From Thermoanaerobaculia bacterium (lineage in GTDB: Bacteria; Acidobacteriota; Thermoanaerobaculia; Multivoradales; Multivoraceae): a stretch of DNA of 64,000 nt. The notes beneath the pieces were generated by a model that worked only from the letters and a program-made list of their open reading frames with translations, was not told where the DNA came from and did not search any database. The stretch is taken from assembly GCA_022826745.1 (NCBI GenBank), contig JAJDUI010000015.1:1-64000 (forward strand), in the 5' to 3' direction. Positions 26,773 to 34,814 of the stretch are shown here, in pieces. Position 1 is the stretch's first letter, and each line of letters opens with the position of its first letter. Both the position numbers and the translations under genes were made by a program.

Positions 26773-27204
26773 TCAGCGCAGCCGCTGGAGGAACCACCAG
26801 TGGTGGCCCTCGGGGTCCAGGGCGCCGTAGCTCCGGTCGACCCAGTAGCCCTCGCCGTAGTCCTGAGTCGCCGGCTCGACCGTGATCTCGGCGCCCGCCG
26901 CCCGCGCCCGCTCGCAGTGCGCGTCGGCGTCGTCGACATACACGGCTAGGGACTGCGTGTTCGCGCCGCCGACCGTCCGCGGCGACTGCTGGTAGGCCCG
27001 ATCCGGCTGCAGGCCGGTCTGCCCGACCATGATGAGCCCGCCGTCCATGACGAGCTGCGAATGGACGATGCGCCCCTGCTCGTCCTCGACCCTCTCCTGC
27101 ACCTCGAAGCCGAAGGCGCGGACCAACCAGTCGATCGCGGCGGCCGCGTCGACGTAGAAGACGGATGATGAGATTCTCGGCCAGCCTTCAGGTGGTTTCT
27201 TCAT
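26773..27204 (-). CDS. VOC-family protein (PhnB/glyoxalase-like)
   Basis: A 143-residue VOC-fold protein of the PhnB/YdeE-like type, with SSVFYVDAAAAIDWLVRAFG at the N-terminus and YGALDPEGHHWWFLQ at the C-terminus. The HHWWF motif is typical of this branch and carries potential metal ligands. The family includes dioxygenases, glyoxalases and antibiotic-binding proteins; activity cannot be assigned. ATG start. It is unusual in being bracketed by two near-identical 23-bp direct repeats and in lying alone between imuA and the Fic gene, which suggests local duplication or insertion. Confidence 0.85.
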   Translation of the reverse strand: MKKPPEGWPRISSSVFYVDAAAAIDWLVRAFGFEVQERVEDEQGRIVHSQLVMDGGLIMVGQTGLQPDRAYQQSPRTVGGANTQSLAVYVDDADAHCERARAAGAEITVEPATQDYGEGYWVDRSYGALDPEGHHWWFLQRLR

Positions 27205-27234
27205 GGGGGTTCTCCCGAGTCGTGACTCGCCGAC

Positions 27235-27257
27235 CTTATTCAGAGTTCCTGCACAGG
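27235..27257 (+). repeat. direct repeat, copy B (flanks VOC gene)
   Basis: A 23-bp sequence beginning CTTATTCAGAGTTCCTG, 21 of 23 identical to copy A at 26746-26768. It lies between the VOC start and the Fic gene. A further imperfect resemblance joins GGCCTAACTCTTCACAGGG (from about 27290, before the Fic start) to GGCCGAACTTTGAATAGGG (from about 26721). Confidence 0.65.
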
Positions 27258-27323
27258 AAGGCGATCGGCCACTCTGTGATAAAAGTTGCGGCCTAACTCT
27301 TCACAGGGAAGGGTCTTATCGTC

Positions 27324-28484
27324 ATGGAACGCCCAATGCCGGGTCGCTACGAAGTCACTGTCGCGGAAGGCGAGCAGGTTCGGGCCTTCATTCCGGCGCC
27401 GCTGCCTCCGCGGCCGCCACTGAACCTGGAAGGCGATCTGCTGCGGTCGCTGGAGGCCGCCGGTCTCGCTCTCGGACGTCTGGAGGGAGCGAACCAGCTC
27501 TTGGAGCCGGCGCTCCTGGTGTACTCCTACGTTCGCAAGGAGGCGGTGCTGTCGTCCCAGATCGAGGGGACGCAATCGTCGCTCTCCGATCTCCTGCTGT
27601 TCGAACTCGACCAGGCGCCGGGCGTTCCTCGCGACGATGCGGCGGAGGTCTTGCGCTACGTAGCCGCCATGGACCACGGCCTGAGACGGCTTGCCGAGAA
27701 CTTCCCGCTCTCGAACCGCCTGATCCGGGAGCTGCACGGCATCCTGCTGTCCACCGGCCGCGGCGCCAGCAAGGACCCGGGCGAGTTCCGCCGCTCCCAG
27801 AACTGGATCGTTGGTAGCCGTCCGGGCAACGCGGTCTTTGTTCCGCCGCCACACCTTGCCGTACCTGACTGCATGGCCGAGCTCGAGCGCTTTCTGCACG
27901 CGGAGGACGACGGTCTGCCGATCCTGGTGCGCGCCGGCCTTGCCCACGTGCAGTTCGAGACCATCCATCCCTTCCTCGACGGCAACGGCCGCGTCGGTCG
28001 CCTGCTGATCACCCTGCTCCTCTGCGAAGCCGGCGTCCTGAGCCAGCCGCTGCTCTACCTCAGCGTCTACTTCAAGCGCCACCGGGACCGCTACTACGAA
28101 CTGCTTGACCGTGTTCGGCAGACGGGCGATTGGGAAGCCTGGCTGACGTTCTTCCTTCAGGGCGTGCAGGAGACCGCCGAGAACGCCGCGGCCACGGCGC
28201 GACGCCTGACCGAGCGCTTTGCGGCGGACAGGCAACGCCTGGCGACCGAGGGCCGCAAGGCTGGTTCGGCGCTCCGCGTTCACGAGGCCCTTCAGGAACG
28301 ACCGATCCTCTCGATCCCGGAGACCCGCAAACGCACGCACCTCGCCTTCCCGACCGTTTCCGCCGCGATGCGACTGCTGGAGGCAACCGGAGTCGTCCGC
28401 GAGATCACCGGCTTCAGCAGGAACCGGGTGTACGTGTACAACGAGTACCTGAGGATCCTGAACGAGGGTGTGGAAGGGGAGTGA
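27324..28484 (+). CDS. Fic-family AMP transferase with C-terminal winged helix
   Basis: A 386-residue Fic/DOC protein, predicted to AMPylate a protein target. The catalytic motif HPFLDGNGRVGR starts at H215. The N-terminal inhibitory helix carries SSQIEG (S77, S78, E81), the class II autoinhibition motif whose Glu blocks ATP binding. A Fic_N domain precedes it, and a winged-helix-like segment follows at about 320-380 (TFPTVSAAMRLLEATGVV), so the protein may bind DNA and regulate itself. ATG start with GAAGGG upstream. No separate antitoxin gene is adjacent, consistent with internal inhibition. It converges with the ABC ATPase, 3 bp apart. Confidence 0.93.
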   Translation: MERPMPGRYEVTVAEGEQVRAFIPAPLPPRPPLNLEGDLLRSLEAAGLALGRLEGANQLLEPALLVYSYVRKEAVLSSQIEGTQSSLSDLLLFELDQAPGVPRDDAAEVLRYVAAMDHGLRRLAENFPLSNRLIRELHGILLSTGRGASKDPGEFRRSQNWIVGSRPGNAVFVPPPHLAVPDCMAELERFLHAEDDGLPILVRAGLAHVQFETIHPFLDGNGRVGRLLITLLLCEAGVLSQPLLYLSVYFKRHRDRYYELLDRVRQTGDWEAWLTFFLQGVQETAENAAATARRLTERFAADRQRLATEGRKAGSALRVHEALQERPILSIPETRKRTHLAFPTVSAAMRLLEATGVVREITGFSRNRVYVYNEYLRILNEGVEGE

Positions 28485-28487
28485 GGG

Positions 28488-29129
28488 TTACTCGGATTCC
28501 CACACTTCCCCGTTGCGCAGGACGAGAAAGCGGTCGGTTAGTTCGCGAAGCGACCCGGCTTCGTGGGTTGCGACGAGCGCCAGGCCGCCGGCCTCTCGAA
28601 GCGCTTCGAGCCACCCGTGGATACGGCCTCGCCAGTGTTCGTCCATCGCGTCGAGCGGCTCGTCCAGGATCACCGTTCCCGGCGTCCCGATCCAGGCGGC
28701 GGCCAGCAGAACGCGACGGCGCTGACCGCGGGACAGCTCCCGCACGGAGAGTTCTGCTTCGGCCTCGAGGCCCGTTTCGGCCAGGACCTCGTCGACTTGC
28801 TCCATCGGCTGCGATCTCAGGCGGCAGACGAGGTGCAGAATCTCGCGTACCGTCGCGAACGGCGTCACATCGGGTTCCTGGGGAACGAACGCCAGGTCGG
28901 AGCGAGCCGCGACTTCTCTCCGCCAGAGATCGGAACCGTTCACGAAGACTCTTCCGGCGTCCGGTTTCTCCACTCCGGCCGCGAGCTTGAGCAATGTCGA
29001 CTTGCCGGCGCCGTTCTCGCCTGAGAGCAGGGTCACGCCGCTCGCGACTGCCAGGTTCAGATCGCTGAAGATGCGGGCTCGATCGTCGTAGGCGAAGGTG
29101 ACACTCTCCATTCGTAGGCTCCGGATCAC
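28488..29129 (-). CDS. ABC transporter ATP-binding protein
   Basis: A 213-residue ATPase subunit of an ABC exporter. Walker A is GENGAGKS, the ABC signature LSRGQRRR, Walker B VILDEP, and the H-loop lies in LVATHE. It is short and single-domain, like CcmA-type ATPases. The GTG start at 29129 overlaps the upstream membrane-protein stop (GTGA). The open frame continues far upstream, but homology starts here. It pairs with the membrane protein as a two-component transporter of unknown substrate. Confidence 0.9.
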   Translation of the reverse strand: MIRSLRMESVTFAYDDRARIFSDLNLAVASGVTLLSGENGAGKSTLLKLAAGVEKPDAGRVFVNGSDLWRREVAARSDLAFVPQEPDVTPFATVREILHLVCRLRSQPMEQVDEVLAETGLEAEAELSVRELSRGQRRRVLLAAAWIGTPGTVILDEPLDAMDEHWRGRIHGWLEALREAGGLALVATHEAGSLRELTDRFLVLRNGEVWESE

Positions 29130-30388
29130 GATTCGGCCTCGCGGGCGATATCGAATCGACGCTCCAGGTAGAGCCCTACCTTGAGCGACTGTTCGCGTCT
29201 CACGGAGGTTTCCAGGAAGAGCGGCGAAGCGAGCGCCAGGGCAAGCCCGATCAGTGGCTGCAAGGCCGTGAGCAGGGCCGCCAGCAGCGTCTCGATGTAG
29301 GTCCAGGCTCCAAGTTTCGTGAGCCCCTGAAGCGAGTTCCGCATCCTTCCCGGCAACCGGATCGTCAGAAAGACGAGGAGCCCGAGAAGGGACAGGCCGC
29401 TCGACGGGGGAAGGTAGAAGGCGGATATCAGGAGCGGGCTGGCTACGAGCAGCAGAAGGACGGCGTCCGTCGCGACCCTTCGTCGCGCCGACCATGGGAG
29501 TGACCGAGACCAGGCCCAGGGTGGCCGGCGCGCGTTCAGAAGCGTCGCTGTGCCGAGAACCGTCGCCGCGATGGCGAGCGACGTACCCAGACGCAACACG
29601 AGTTCGGACTGATCCGGCGTGAACTCGTTGTTGTGGAGGGCCAGCCCCGTAGGCGCCGCGAACAGGACGGCCGGCAGGTGAGTAAGTGCGATCCACAGTC
29701 CGAGCGCTCGCAAGGAAAGGACGAGTTGGCCGGTCGGCAAGCGCCGGCCGAGCGGTCGCAGGGACGATGGAGCGACCGGGACGCGGACTGCGCTGGGTAA
29801 CCAGCGCCCGGACTGGAAGTACGCGAGGGCGAGAAGCGCAGTGGCGGCTGCCAGACCTGGAAGTGAGGCGCTCGTCGCCAGCGGCACGGCCACGGCGGCG
29901 CAGGCGCGAACCCGCCTCGGTGCAGGCGTCCACGCACCCGCGGCGCCAAGGGCTACGAGAGGCAAGGCGAGCAGGGCTCGTGGCGAAGCTGGTTCACCCA
30001 GCAGGGTTGCTCCGATCCAGAGCAGAATCCAGAGAACAGCCAGATGAGGAAGCGTCGATGCGACGCTCAACACGCCTGCCGCCCAACGGGTTCGCAGGTC
30101 GACGGGCAGGTGAAGATGCCAGCCGCGATGCGCCGGCGCCAGGCGCCGTGCCGCCGCGGCAGCGGCGAGGACCGCCCAGAGCGCGAAGCCGAGCCGGGAT
30201 GCCGAGAACACGTCTGGAGTCGCGATACCGGCCGCCAGACCCTTGAGCAGAAGCTCGCGGGCCTGCGCCGGCTGGAGTGCCGTCACAACCAGCAGAAGGA
30301 CGAGCTGGAAGGTCACCAGGCCGAGGGTGACGCGGATGGAGGAAGCGAGATGAAAGCGGAAGCTGGCTCCCAATCCGGTTACTGTCAT
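29126..30388 (-). CDS. polytopic membrane protein, probable ABC permease partner
   Basis: A 420-residue hydrophobic protein with about ten or more predicted membrane segments rich in Ala, Leu and Gly. ATG 30388 is preferred over one four codons earlier. It has no motif I recognise, but it is translationally coupled by a GTGA overlap to an ABC ATPase, so it most likely forms the membrane part of that exporter. Similar arrangements export heme, bacteriocins or drugs; the substrate is not deducible. Confidence 0.72.
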   Translation of the reverse strand: MTVTGLGASFRFHLASSIRVTLGLVTFQLVLLLVVTALQPAQARELLLKGLAAGIATPDVFSASRLGFALWAVLAAAAAARRLAPAHRGWHLHLPVDLRTRWAAGVLSVASTLPHLAVLWILLWIGATLLGEPASPRALLALPLVALGAAGAWTPAPRRVRACAAVAVPLATSASLPGLAAATALLALAYFQSGRWLPSAVRVPVAPSSLRPLGRRLPTGQLVLSLRALGLWIALTHLPAVLFAAPTGLALHNNEFTPDQSELVLRLGTSLAIAATVLGTATLLNARRPPWAWSRSLPWSARRRVATDAVLLLLVASPLLISAFYLPPSSGLSLLGLLVFLTIRLPGRMRNSLQGLTKLGAWTYIETLLAALLTALQPLIGLALALASPLFLETSVRREQSLKVGLYLERRFDIAREAES

Positions 30389-30452
30389 TCCAGCGCGCAC
30401 TTCCTGGGGGAGATTAGCGCGCCCGAGAGGCGGAACTTCCTAGGCGTTGGCC

Positions 30453-31886
30453 CTAGGCAGCGCGCGTTGAGTTCCGTTCCCGGGCGACTGCTGCCTCCAG
30501 ATGTGGCGGTGGCCGCCACAGGCACTCCATGATGTAGGGCAGGTCGAGCGGCTTGCCGTCCCACGTCGGCATGGACTCCTTGCCTGTGACAAGAACTCCG
30601 GCGTCCTCCAGGTGCTCAACCAGTTCGCGGGCAGCGTCGAGGCCGACTGGAGGCGGCGCCGGACATCGTTCGAGCGGCCGTCCCCGAGGATCAGTGAATT
30701 GCACGGCGCCGTCCCTGGCCAGTCGCACCCGGAAGCCGCCTTCGTGGAGAAGGCGGTGATGTCGCCGACAGAGGAGCACGAGGTTCGAGAGCTTCGTCTC
30801 GCCGCCGTCGGCCCAATGGACGATGTGGTGAGCGTCACAGTGCTTCGAAGTGCAGCCGGGGAAGCGGCAACCCTGGTCGCGGAACTCGAGAGCACGCCGG
30901 ATGGGTGGCGGAATGGTCCGCGTCTTGCGGCCGACGCTCAGGACCTGGCCCGATCTGTGGGTCATGCGCACCTTGCCGGCGTCGCAGGCGATGCGCCGGG
31001 CTGTTTCCGCGGAAACAGGGACATGAGAGTCCCCGAGCCAGGCGCCTCGTGGGGTCGTCGCCTCGCAGGTGGGTTCGGGCCTACGTGACGTTTCCGCGGA
31101 AGCACCTGGCACCGGTGTTTCCGCGGAAGCGCAAGATGCGCAGCCAATCGTCGGCGCCTCGTCCGAGCTCGTCAGTTCCTCCTCGTTCACATGAACCACG
31201 ACTTGGTACCGGTCGCCGCTCGAGCCTGGATCGAGCCCGCCCTTGAGCGCACTCTCGGCAACCAGCGTCAGCGCGTCGGCGCGCACCTTGCCGGCCGGCG
31301 GCCGGTCCTCCCCCTGCCCCGCGAAGAGCTTCTCGCCTGCCGCATCGAGTGCCTTCATCAAGACCTCGCCCGCTTCCGGCGCCAGCCGCCCGCGGATCAC
31401 GAACATGCCGTTCTCGTCGATGTGTGTCGCTACATGGCTCGATGCGTCGCGCAGCTCGTCGTCCGCGGCCTCGACCGAGCGGTCGATCCTTCGCCACGCC
31501 CGGACGACCCGTTCGATGTGGGCTGCTGTCTCCGCCCTGCCGAGTTCAACCAGTTCCTTCTCCGTCTCGGGCCGGGCGACACGGGTCAGAGCCCTCACCT
31601 TCGAGTACGAGAGCTCGCCCCGCTTCATCGCTTCGCTCATCAGCGGAAGGTCAGCCAAGGCCCGCGCGACCCGGACTTTCTCCCGGGCCGCACTCGGCGC
31701 CAGGCCGATTCGCCAGGTGAGCCATCGGGCGCAGTTGAGAAAGCCGCAATTCCAGCCCTCCTCCTCATCGAACGTGCGGATCAGGACGAGCAACTCGTAG
31801 GTCGCCGCGTCGATGCGCGCGGCGAGCGTGGCGATCTCCTCGCCCATGCGCTCTTGGGAACTCATGCCGGTATTCTTGTCAATCAT
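30453..31886 (-). CDS. DUF222/13E12-type HNH endonuclease-domain protein
   Basis: A 477-residue protein with an N-terminal DUF222 (13E12 repeat) helical domain, about residues 20-230, and a C-terminal HNH nuclease fold (CRFPGC, CDAHHIVHW, LCRRHHRLLH). The family is abundant in actinobacteria and other high-GC bacteria, and its function is undefined though nuclease activity is expected. The linker (about 255-300) has low complexity, with repeated SAET/ASAET units encoded by TTTCCGCGGAA palindromes. ATG start. It lies between the ABC permease gene and a gene-poor 430 bp. Confidence 0.88.
   Translation of the reverse strand: MIDKNTGMSSQERMGEEIATLAARIDAATYELLVLIRTFDEEEGWNCGFLNCARWLTWRIGLAPSAAREKVRVARALADLPLMSEAMKRGELSYSKVRALTRVARPETEKELVELGRAETAAHIERVVRAWRRIDRSVEAADDELRDASSHVATHIDENGMFVIRGRLAPEAGEVLMKALDAAGEKLFAGQGEDRPPAGKVRADALTLVAESALKGGLDPGSSGDRYQVVVHVNEEELTSSDEAPTIGCASCASAETPVPGASAETSRRPEPTCEATTPRGAWLGDSHVPVSAETARRIACDAGKVRMTHRSGQVLSVGRKTRTIPPPIRRALEFRDQGCRFPGCTSKHCDAHHIVHWADGGETKLSNLVLLCRRHHRLLHEGGFRVRLARDGAVQFTDPRGRPLERCPAPPPVGLDAARELVEHLEDAGVLVTGKESMPTWDGKPLDLPYIMECLWRPPPHLEAAVARERNSTRAA
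31001..31130 (-). repeat. palindromic SAET-encoding repeats in the DUF222-HNH linker
   Basis: Three copies of a TTTCCGCGGAA core lie at 31003-31016, 31090-31103 and 31117-31130. The first sits in a perfect 18-bp palindrome, CTGTTTCCGCGGAAACAG (31001-31018). The last two are exactly 27 bp apart, forming a short in-frame repeat. Coding effect is a repeated S-A-E-T. Confidence 0.7.
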
Positions 31887-32317
31887 TCGGTTGTCATCCG
31901 TGCTGTGACCTGACGGTCAGATTGGCGCGTTTCGGAGGCTGCCGAACCGGCCCTTCGAAGCCTCCCGCGAAGGTGACGAAACTATCACGATGGAGATCTA
32001 AAACACAAAGAAATCCAAGGCGATGGACTTGTGTGGGCCGCTGCTTGGAGACGGCCGACTAACACCATGAGCCGCAGCTAGCGCCTTACAGCATGGAGGA
32101 GCGCGGCCTGCGCTCATCGCGGTCCGGTTGAGGCCGGGTCTCGTGCCTTGGCTCCGAGCAACTCGCTACGCGACGATCTCGGTCGGAGGTAGAGCCGTGG
32201 CGACAGAGGTGGCGGATCGGTTCTGTATCGAGGTACTCGTTGCTTCGAGTTCCTCGCGTTGCGTTGCCGATATGTCCCTGGCTTCGGCGGTTTCGGTTGA
32301 CAAAGGCGACGGTCGCC
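31887..32317. other. gene-poor interval between DUF222-HNH and ThuA genes
   Basis: A 431-bp interval. Both flanking genes are on the minus strand. The short open frames on either strand lack homology-like composition or ribosome sites. A small palindrome, CTGACGGTCAG, lies near 31908, upstream of the HNH gene, and a short A-rich stretch lies near 32000. I see no RNA gene or clear terminator. Confidence 0.6.
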
Positions 32318-33232
32318 CTACGGAACCACGTCCCCCCAGTTCGGCGCCGCGGCCGCTTCGCCTTCGCCTGCCGCCCATTCGATCGTGTCGCCGACCCAGG
32401 CCTGAAACATCTCGTGGTCCCAGACGTCTTCGCGGTGTCCCATGGCGTTGTGGAAGATGCGGCCTTCGCCGAGTTCGCGGCACCAGACGATCGGGTAGGG
32501 GGCGATGTCGTAGACCTCCTGCTTTGATCGTTCCTCGCCGGGATCGAGGAGGGCGAGGACGTGCAGTTCGTCCTTGGCGAAGTTCTTGTAGAGGTACCAC
32601 TCGTCCATGATCTTCCAGCCGTCCTCGACGCTTCGCATCGTCGGGTGGCCGGCGTCGGCGACACGGACGATGCCGGGGAACTGCCTGCCGTGGTGGGTGA
32701 ACTCGCCGCCGATCATGGCGATGTAGGGGGTCACCTCGTCGCCCTCGCCGTGGAAGGTGTCGGTCGCCGGGTGGAAGCCGACGAAACCGCCGCCGGCTTC
32801 GATCCACGCGATCAGGTCCGAGACGCCGTCGGCGCTCATCGGGGGATTGCCGTCACCGCGGAAGATGCCCTCGCCGGCGCCGCCGCGCTGAGTGAGGTCG
32901 CCGGTCGTGTAGAACATGACGACGTCGAAGTTGGTGAGCTGGGCGGCGTTGATCAGGCCGGCGTCCTTGGTCGACGTGATCTCGAAACCGCGGTCGGCAG
33001 CGACCTCGGCCAGCACGGTGTCGACGTGGCTGGGGTGGCCGTCGGTGCGCTTGATCGCCGAGTGCTCGAAGCCGGCGGACTTGCTGACGAAGAGGACGCG
33101 GATGGGGTTCTCGACTTCGTCTTCGGCGGCGAGGGCGGGGGTGGCCGCGGCGAGCAGCAGCGCGAGTGCGAGGAGTAGGGGGCGAGTCAGGCTGGCAGTG
33201 TGGATCATGCGGAGGAAGTTACCACTGCGCAT
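32318..33232 (-). CDS. exported ThuA-domain protein
   Basis: A 304-residue secreted ThuA-like protein. A signal peptide (LLLALALLLAAATPALA, cleavage about residue 35) is followed by a glutamine-amidotransferase-like ThuA fold with VLFVSKSAGFEHSA, GFVGFHPATDTFHG and IVWCRELGEGRIFHNAMGH. ThuA domains are linked to trehalose and other sugar utilisation and are common in polysaccharide-degrading bacteria, but no enzymatic reaction is settled. The start is ATG 33232; a second in-frame ATG at 33208 would also preserve the signal peptide. No carbohydrate cluster surrounds it here. Confidence 0.86.
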   Translation of the reverse strand: MRSGNFLRMIHTASLTRPLLLALALLLAAATPALAAEDEVENPIRVLFVSKSAGFEHSAIKRTDGHPSHVDTVLAEVAADRGFEITSTKDAGLINAAQLTNFDVVMFYTTGDLTQRGGAGEGIFRGDGNPPMSADGVSDLIAWIEAGGGFVGFHPATDTFHGEGDEVTPYIAMIGGEFTHHGRQFPGIVRVADAGHPTMRSVEDGWKIMDEWYLYKNFAKDELHVLALLDPGEERSKQEVYDIAPYPIVWCRELGEGRIFHNAMGHREDVWDHEMFQAWVGDTIEWAAGEGEAAAAPNWGDVVP

Positions 33233-33309
33233 GACGGTCGTTCCCGAGCTTGGCGTGGAGTGCGCGCCGGAGGCCGGGGCCGCAAGGCGCGCCGGTGGCT
33301 TGGGCTACG

Positions 33310-34302
33310 TCAGAAGCAGCCTTCGCGAACGAGGTTGCGGTCGGGAACGAGCTTGAGGATTCTCCTGGGCTGCTTCGGTCTACCGCCGTCGTCGGTTCTC
33401 GGTTCCTCGCCCTCCTTGACCTTCCGGGCGGCGACGCTGTCGAGCCTGGCCAGAGGCTTCGCGCCGGCAAGGGTCTCGCGGTCGCCGTCGTAGTAATCGA
33501 ACCACGGCAGGCCGCATCGGTCGTAGTCGTCGGCGGTCGGCGGTTCGTGCGGCGGGGCGGCGCCGGTCACTTGCCGGAACGTGGCGCTGTTCAGCAGGTG
33601 GACGAAGCAGCGAGAGCGCACGTCCTGTTCCCAGGCGTCGAGTCCGTGCTCGTCCTCGTAGATCTGCTGACGCATCAGGCCACCCGGCGCGAGGCCCATG
33701 TCGGCAACGGCTTGGGGGGCAACGCCGTAGTCGGCATACGCGACTCCTGCCTCGCCAGGGCGGAGTCGCCGTTCGTACTCGGCGGCCTTCATCGGATACA
33801 CGACAAGCTGCAGACCTCCGTGCTCGGCCACCCCGGTGATCTGCTCTTCGGCGGTGTAACCCTGGCCAAGGGGCATGGCGACGAACTGCCGGATGAGTCC
33901 CTCCTGGACGCAGAAGCCGTCGAGCCAGGGCTGATCCGGCAGCACCGCGTAGTCCTGCGGTTTCGCGGTCAATTCGTTGCGGAACGGCAGGCCGGAGATG
34001 GCGTCGATCTTGCCTGCGGCTACCTTGACCGCCATCGGGTAACCGCCGCTGAACAGGATCCACAGCGCTTCGGCCTGGTACATCGGCATGAAGACGCCTC
34101 CGTGGCGGCTCCAGTCGGCGGGAAGGCGGTCGGCGAAGTCGTCCACGTGCAGGAGAGGGAAGGTCCCCAGGCCCGGCGGCAGCGGGTGTGAGTTGTTGTC
34201 GTCGGGGATGCGCAGGGTGCGCTGGAATTCGATCGAGCAGTTGGCTTCGGAATGCACCTCCGGGAAGCGAAAGCGCAGGGTTTCTCGGTTCAGTTCGATC
34301 AT
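33310..34302 (-). CDS. conserved hypothetical protein, partner of an XRE regulator
   Basis: A 330-residue soluble protein without signal peptide or membrane segments. I recognise no named domain. Conserved-looking blocks are GGVFMPMYQAEALW (about 68-82), LPDQPWLDGF, IRQFVAMPLGQGYTAEEQ and a C-terminal tail rich in charged residues. It resembles a widespread family of unknown function in which the same GGVFxPMYQ and RQFVAMPLG blocks recur (from memory, not searched). ATG start. It follows the XRE regulator by 45 bp on the same strand, so it is probably under that regulator. Confidence 0.72.
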   Translation of the reverse strand: MIELNRETLRFRFPEVHSEANCSIEFQRTLRIPDDNNSHPLPPGLGTFPLLHVDDFADRLPADWSRHGGVFMPMYQAEALWILFSGGYPMAVKVAAGKIDAISGLPFRNELTAKPQDYAVLPDQPWLDGFCVQEGLIRQFVAMPLGQGYTAEEQITGVAEHGGLQLVVYPMKAAEYERRLRPGEAGVAYADYGVAPQAVADMGLAPGGLMRQQIYEDEHGLDAWEQDVRSRCFVHLLNSATFRQVTGAAPPHEPPTADDYDRCGLPWFDYYDGDRETLAGAKPLARLDSVAARKVKEGEEPRTDDGGRPKQPRRILKLVPDRNLVREGCF

Positions 34303-34347
34303 GGTTTCTCCTCAGGTGTTTCGATGCGTGACAGGCGTGGCGTGGGC

Positions 34348-34698
34348 TCACCAGTCCCCGTCCCGGACTTCCCGGACGAGTCGCGAGAGTGCGGGGTCTG
34401 GCGCTTCGCGTAGTTGCCGCAGCAACTCGGCGAAGCGCCGCGGTCGGCGCCGGATGATCTCCTGGAGATCGAGCGACACCTTGCCGGCCATGGCGAGCAG
34501 AACGTCGGGATCTTCGTGGAGCTCTTCGGCCAAGCGGCGGATGGTGCGCTCCGAGGGGGGCGGGACCAGGTTGCGCTCGATCTTGCTCAGGTAGGCCGGC
34601 TCGACTTCAATCCGTTGCGCGACCTGGCGAACCGAGAAGGCCGTCGACTCGCGCCGGCGTTGCTCGCGCACTTCGCGGATGTGATCTCCGAATGTCAT
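34348..34698 (-). CDS. XRE-family helix-turn-helix transcriptional regulator
   Basis: A 116-residue DNA-binding protein. The helix-turn-helix covers about residues 5-70 (GDHIREVREQRR, SVRQVAQRIEVEPAYLSKIERNL), followed by a short dimerisation-like tail. The start is ATG 34698, directly abutting an 18-bp palindrome likely to be its operator; an alternative ATG inside the palindrome would add six residues. It probably autoregulates and controls the downstream unknown gene. The pattern resembles Cro/CI or HigA-like regulators, but no toxin is recognised next to it. Confidence 0.88.
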   Translation of the reverse strand: MTFGDHIREVREQRRRESTAFSVRQVAQRIEVEPAYLSKIERNLVPPPSERTIRRLAEELHEDPDVLLAMAGKVSLDLQEIIRRRPRRFAELLRQLREAPDPALSRLVREVRDGDW

Positions 34699-34716
34699 GT
34701 GTACTACATAGTACAC
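34699..34716 (-). promoter_or_regulatory. palindromic operator at the XRE gene start
   Basis: GTGTACTA-CA-TAGTACAC is a perfect inverted repeat with 8-bp arms and a 2-bp centre, and it ends at the base before the regulator ATG. Its position and perfect symmetry suggest an autoregulatory binding site. The TACTAT read within it could double as a -10 region, which would imply a leaderless mRNA. Confidence 0.65.
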
Positions 34717-34771
34717 ACTTGTGGGACGGTGTCAGTCGCATAGCGGGCGGGATGCCCGTCTGACCAGGGAA

Positions 34772-34800
34772 CCGGATGCCGGCGGGGGCGCCGGCGCACC
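34772..34800 (+). repeat. REP-like hairpin repeat, copy 1
   Basis: CCGGATGCCGGC, a spacer GGGGGC, then GCCGGCGCACC. Stem GCCGGC (34778-34783) pairs with GCCGGC (34790-34795). It shares the flanks GATGCCGGC and GCCGGCGCACC with copies at 47648-47678 (inverted) and 61580-61611. It lies between the XRE gene and the LLM oxidoreductase gene. A second small hairpin, CGGGC/GCCCG, precedes it at about 34744-34758. Confidence 0.65.
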
Positions 34801-34814
34801 CAGTGAGTGCCTGG

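Noticed and set aside
26727..27257. Insertion sequence around the VOC gene
   Set aside because: No transposase or terminal-repeat-plus-target-duplication arrangement is present; the repeats may be regulatory or from local duplication.
32128..32610. Plus-strand frame in the 31.9-32.6 kb region
   Set aside because: No ribosome site, low-complexity Arg/Ser/Pro translation and overlap with the ThuA gene on the other strand.
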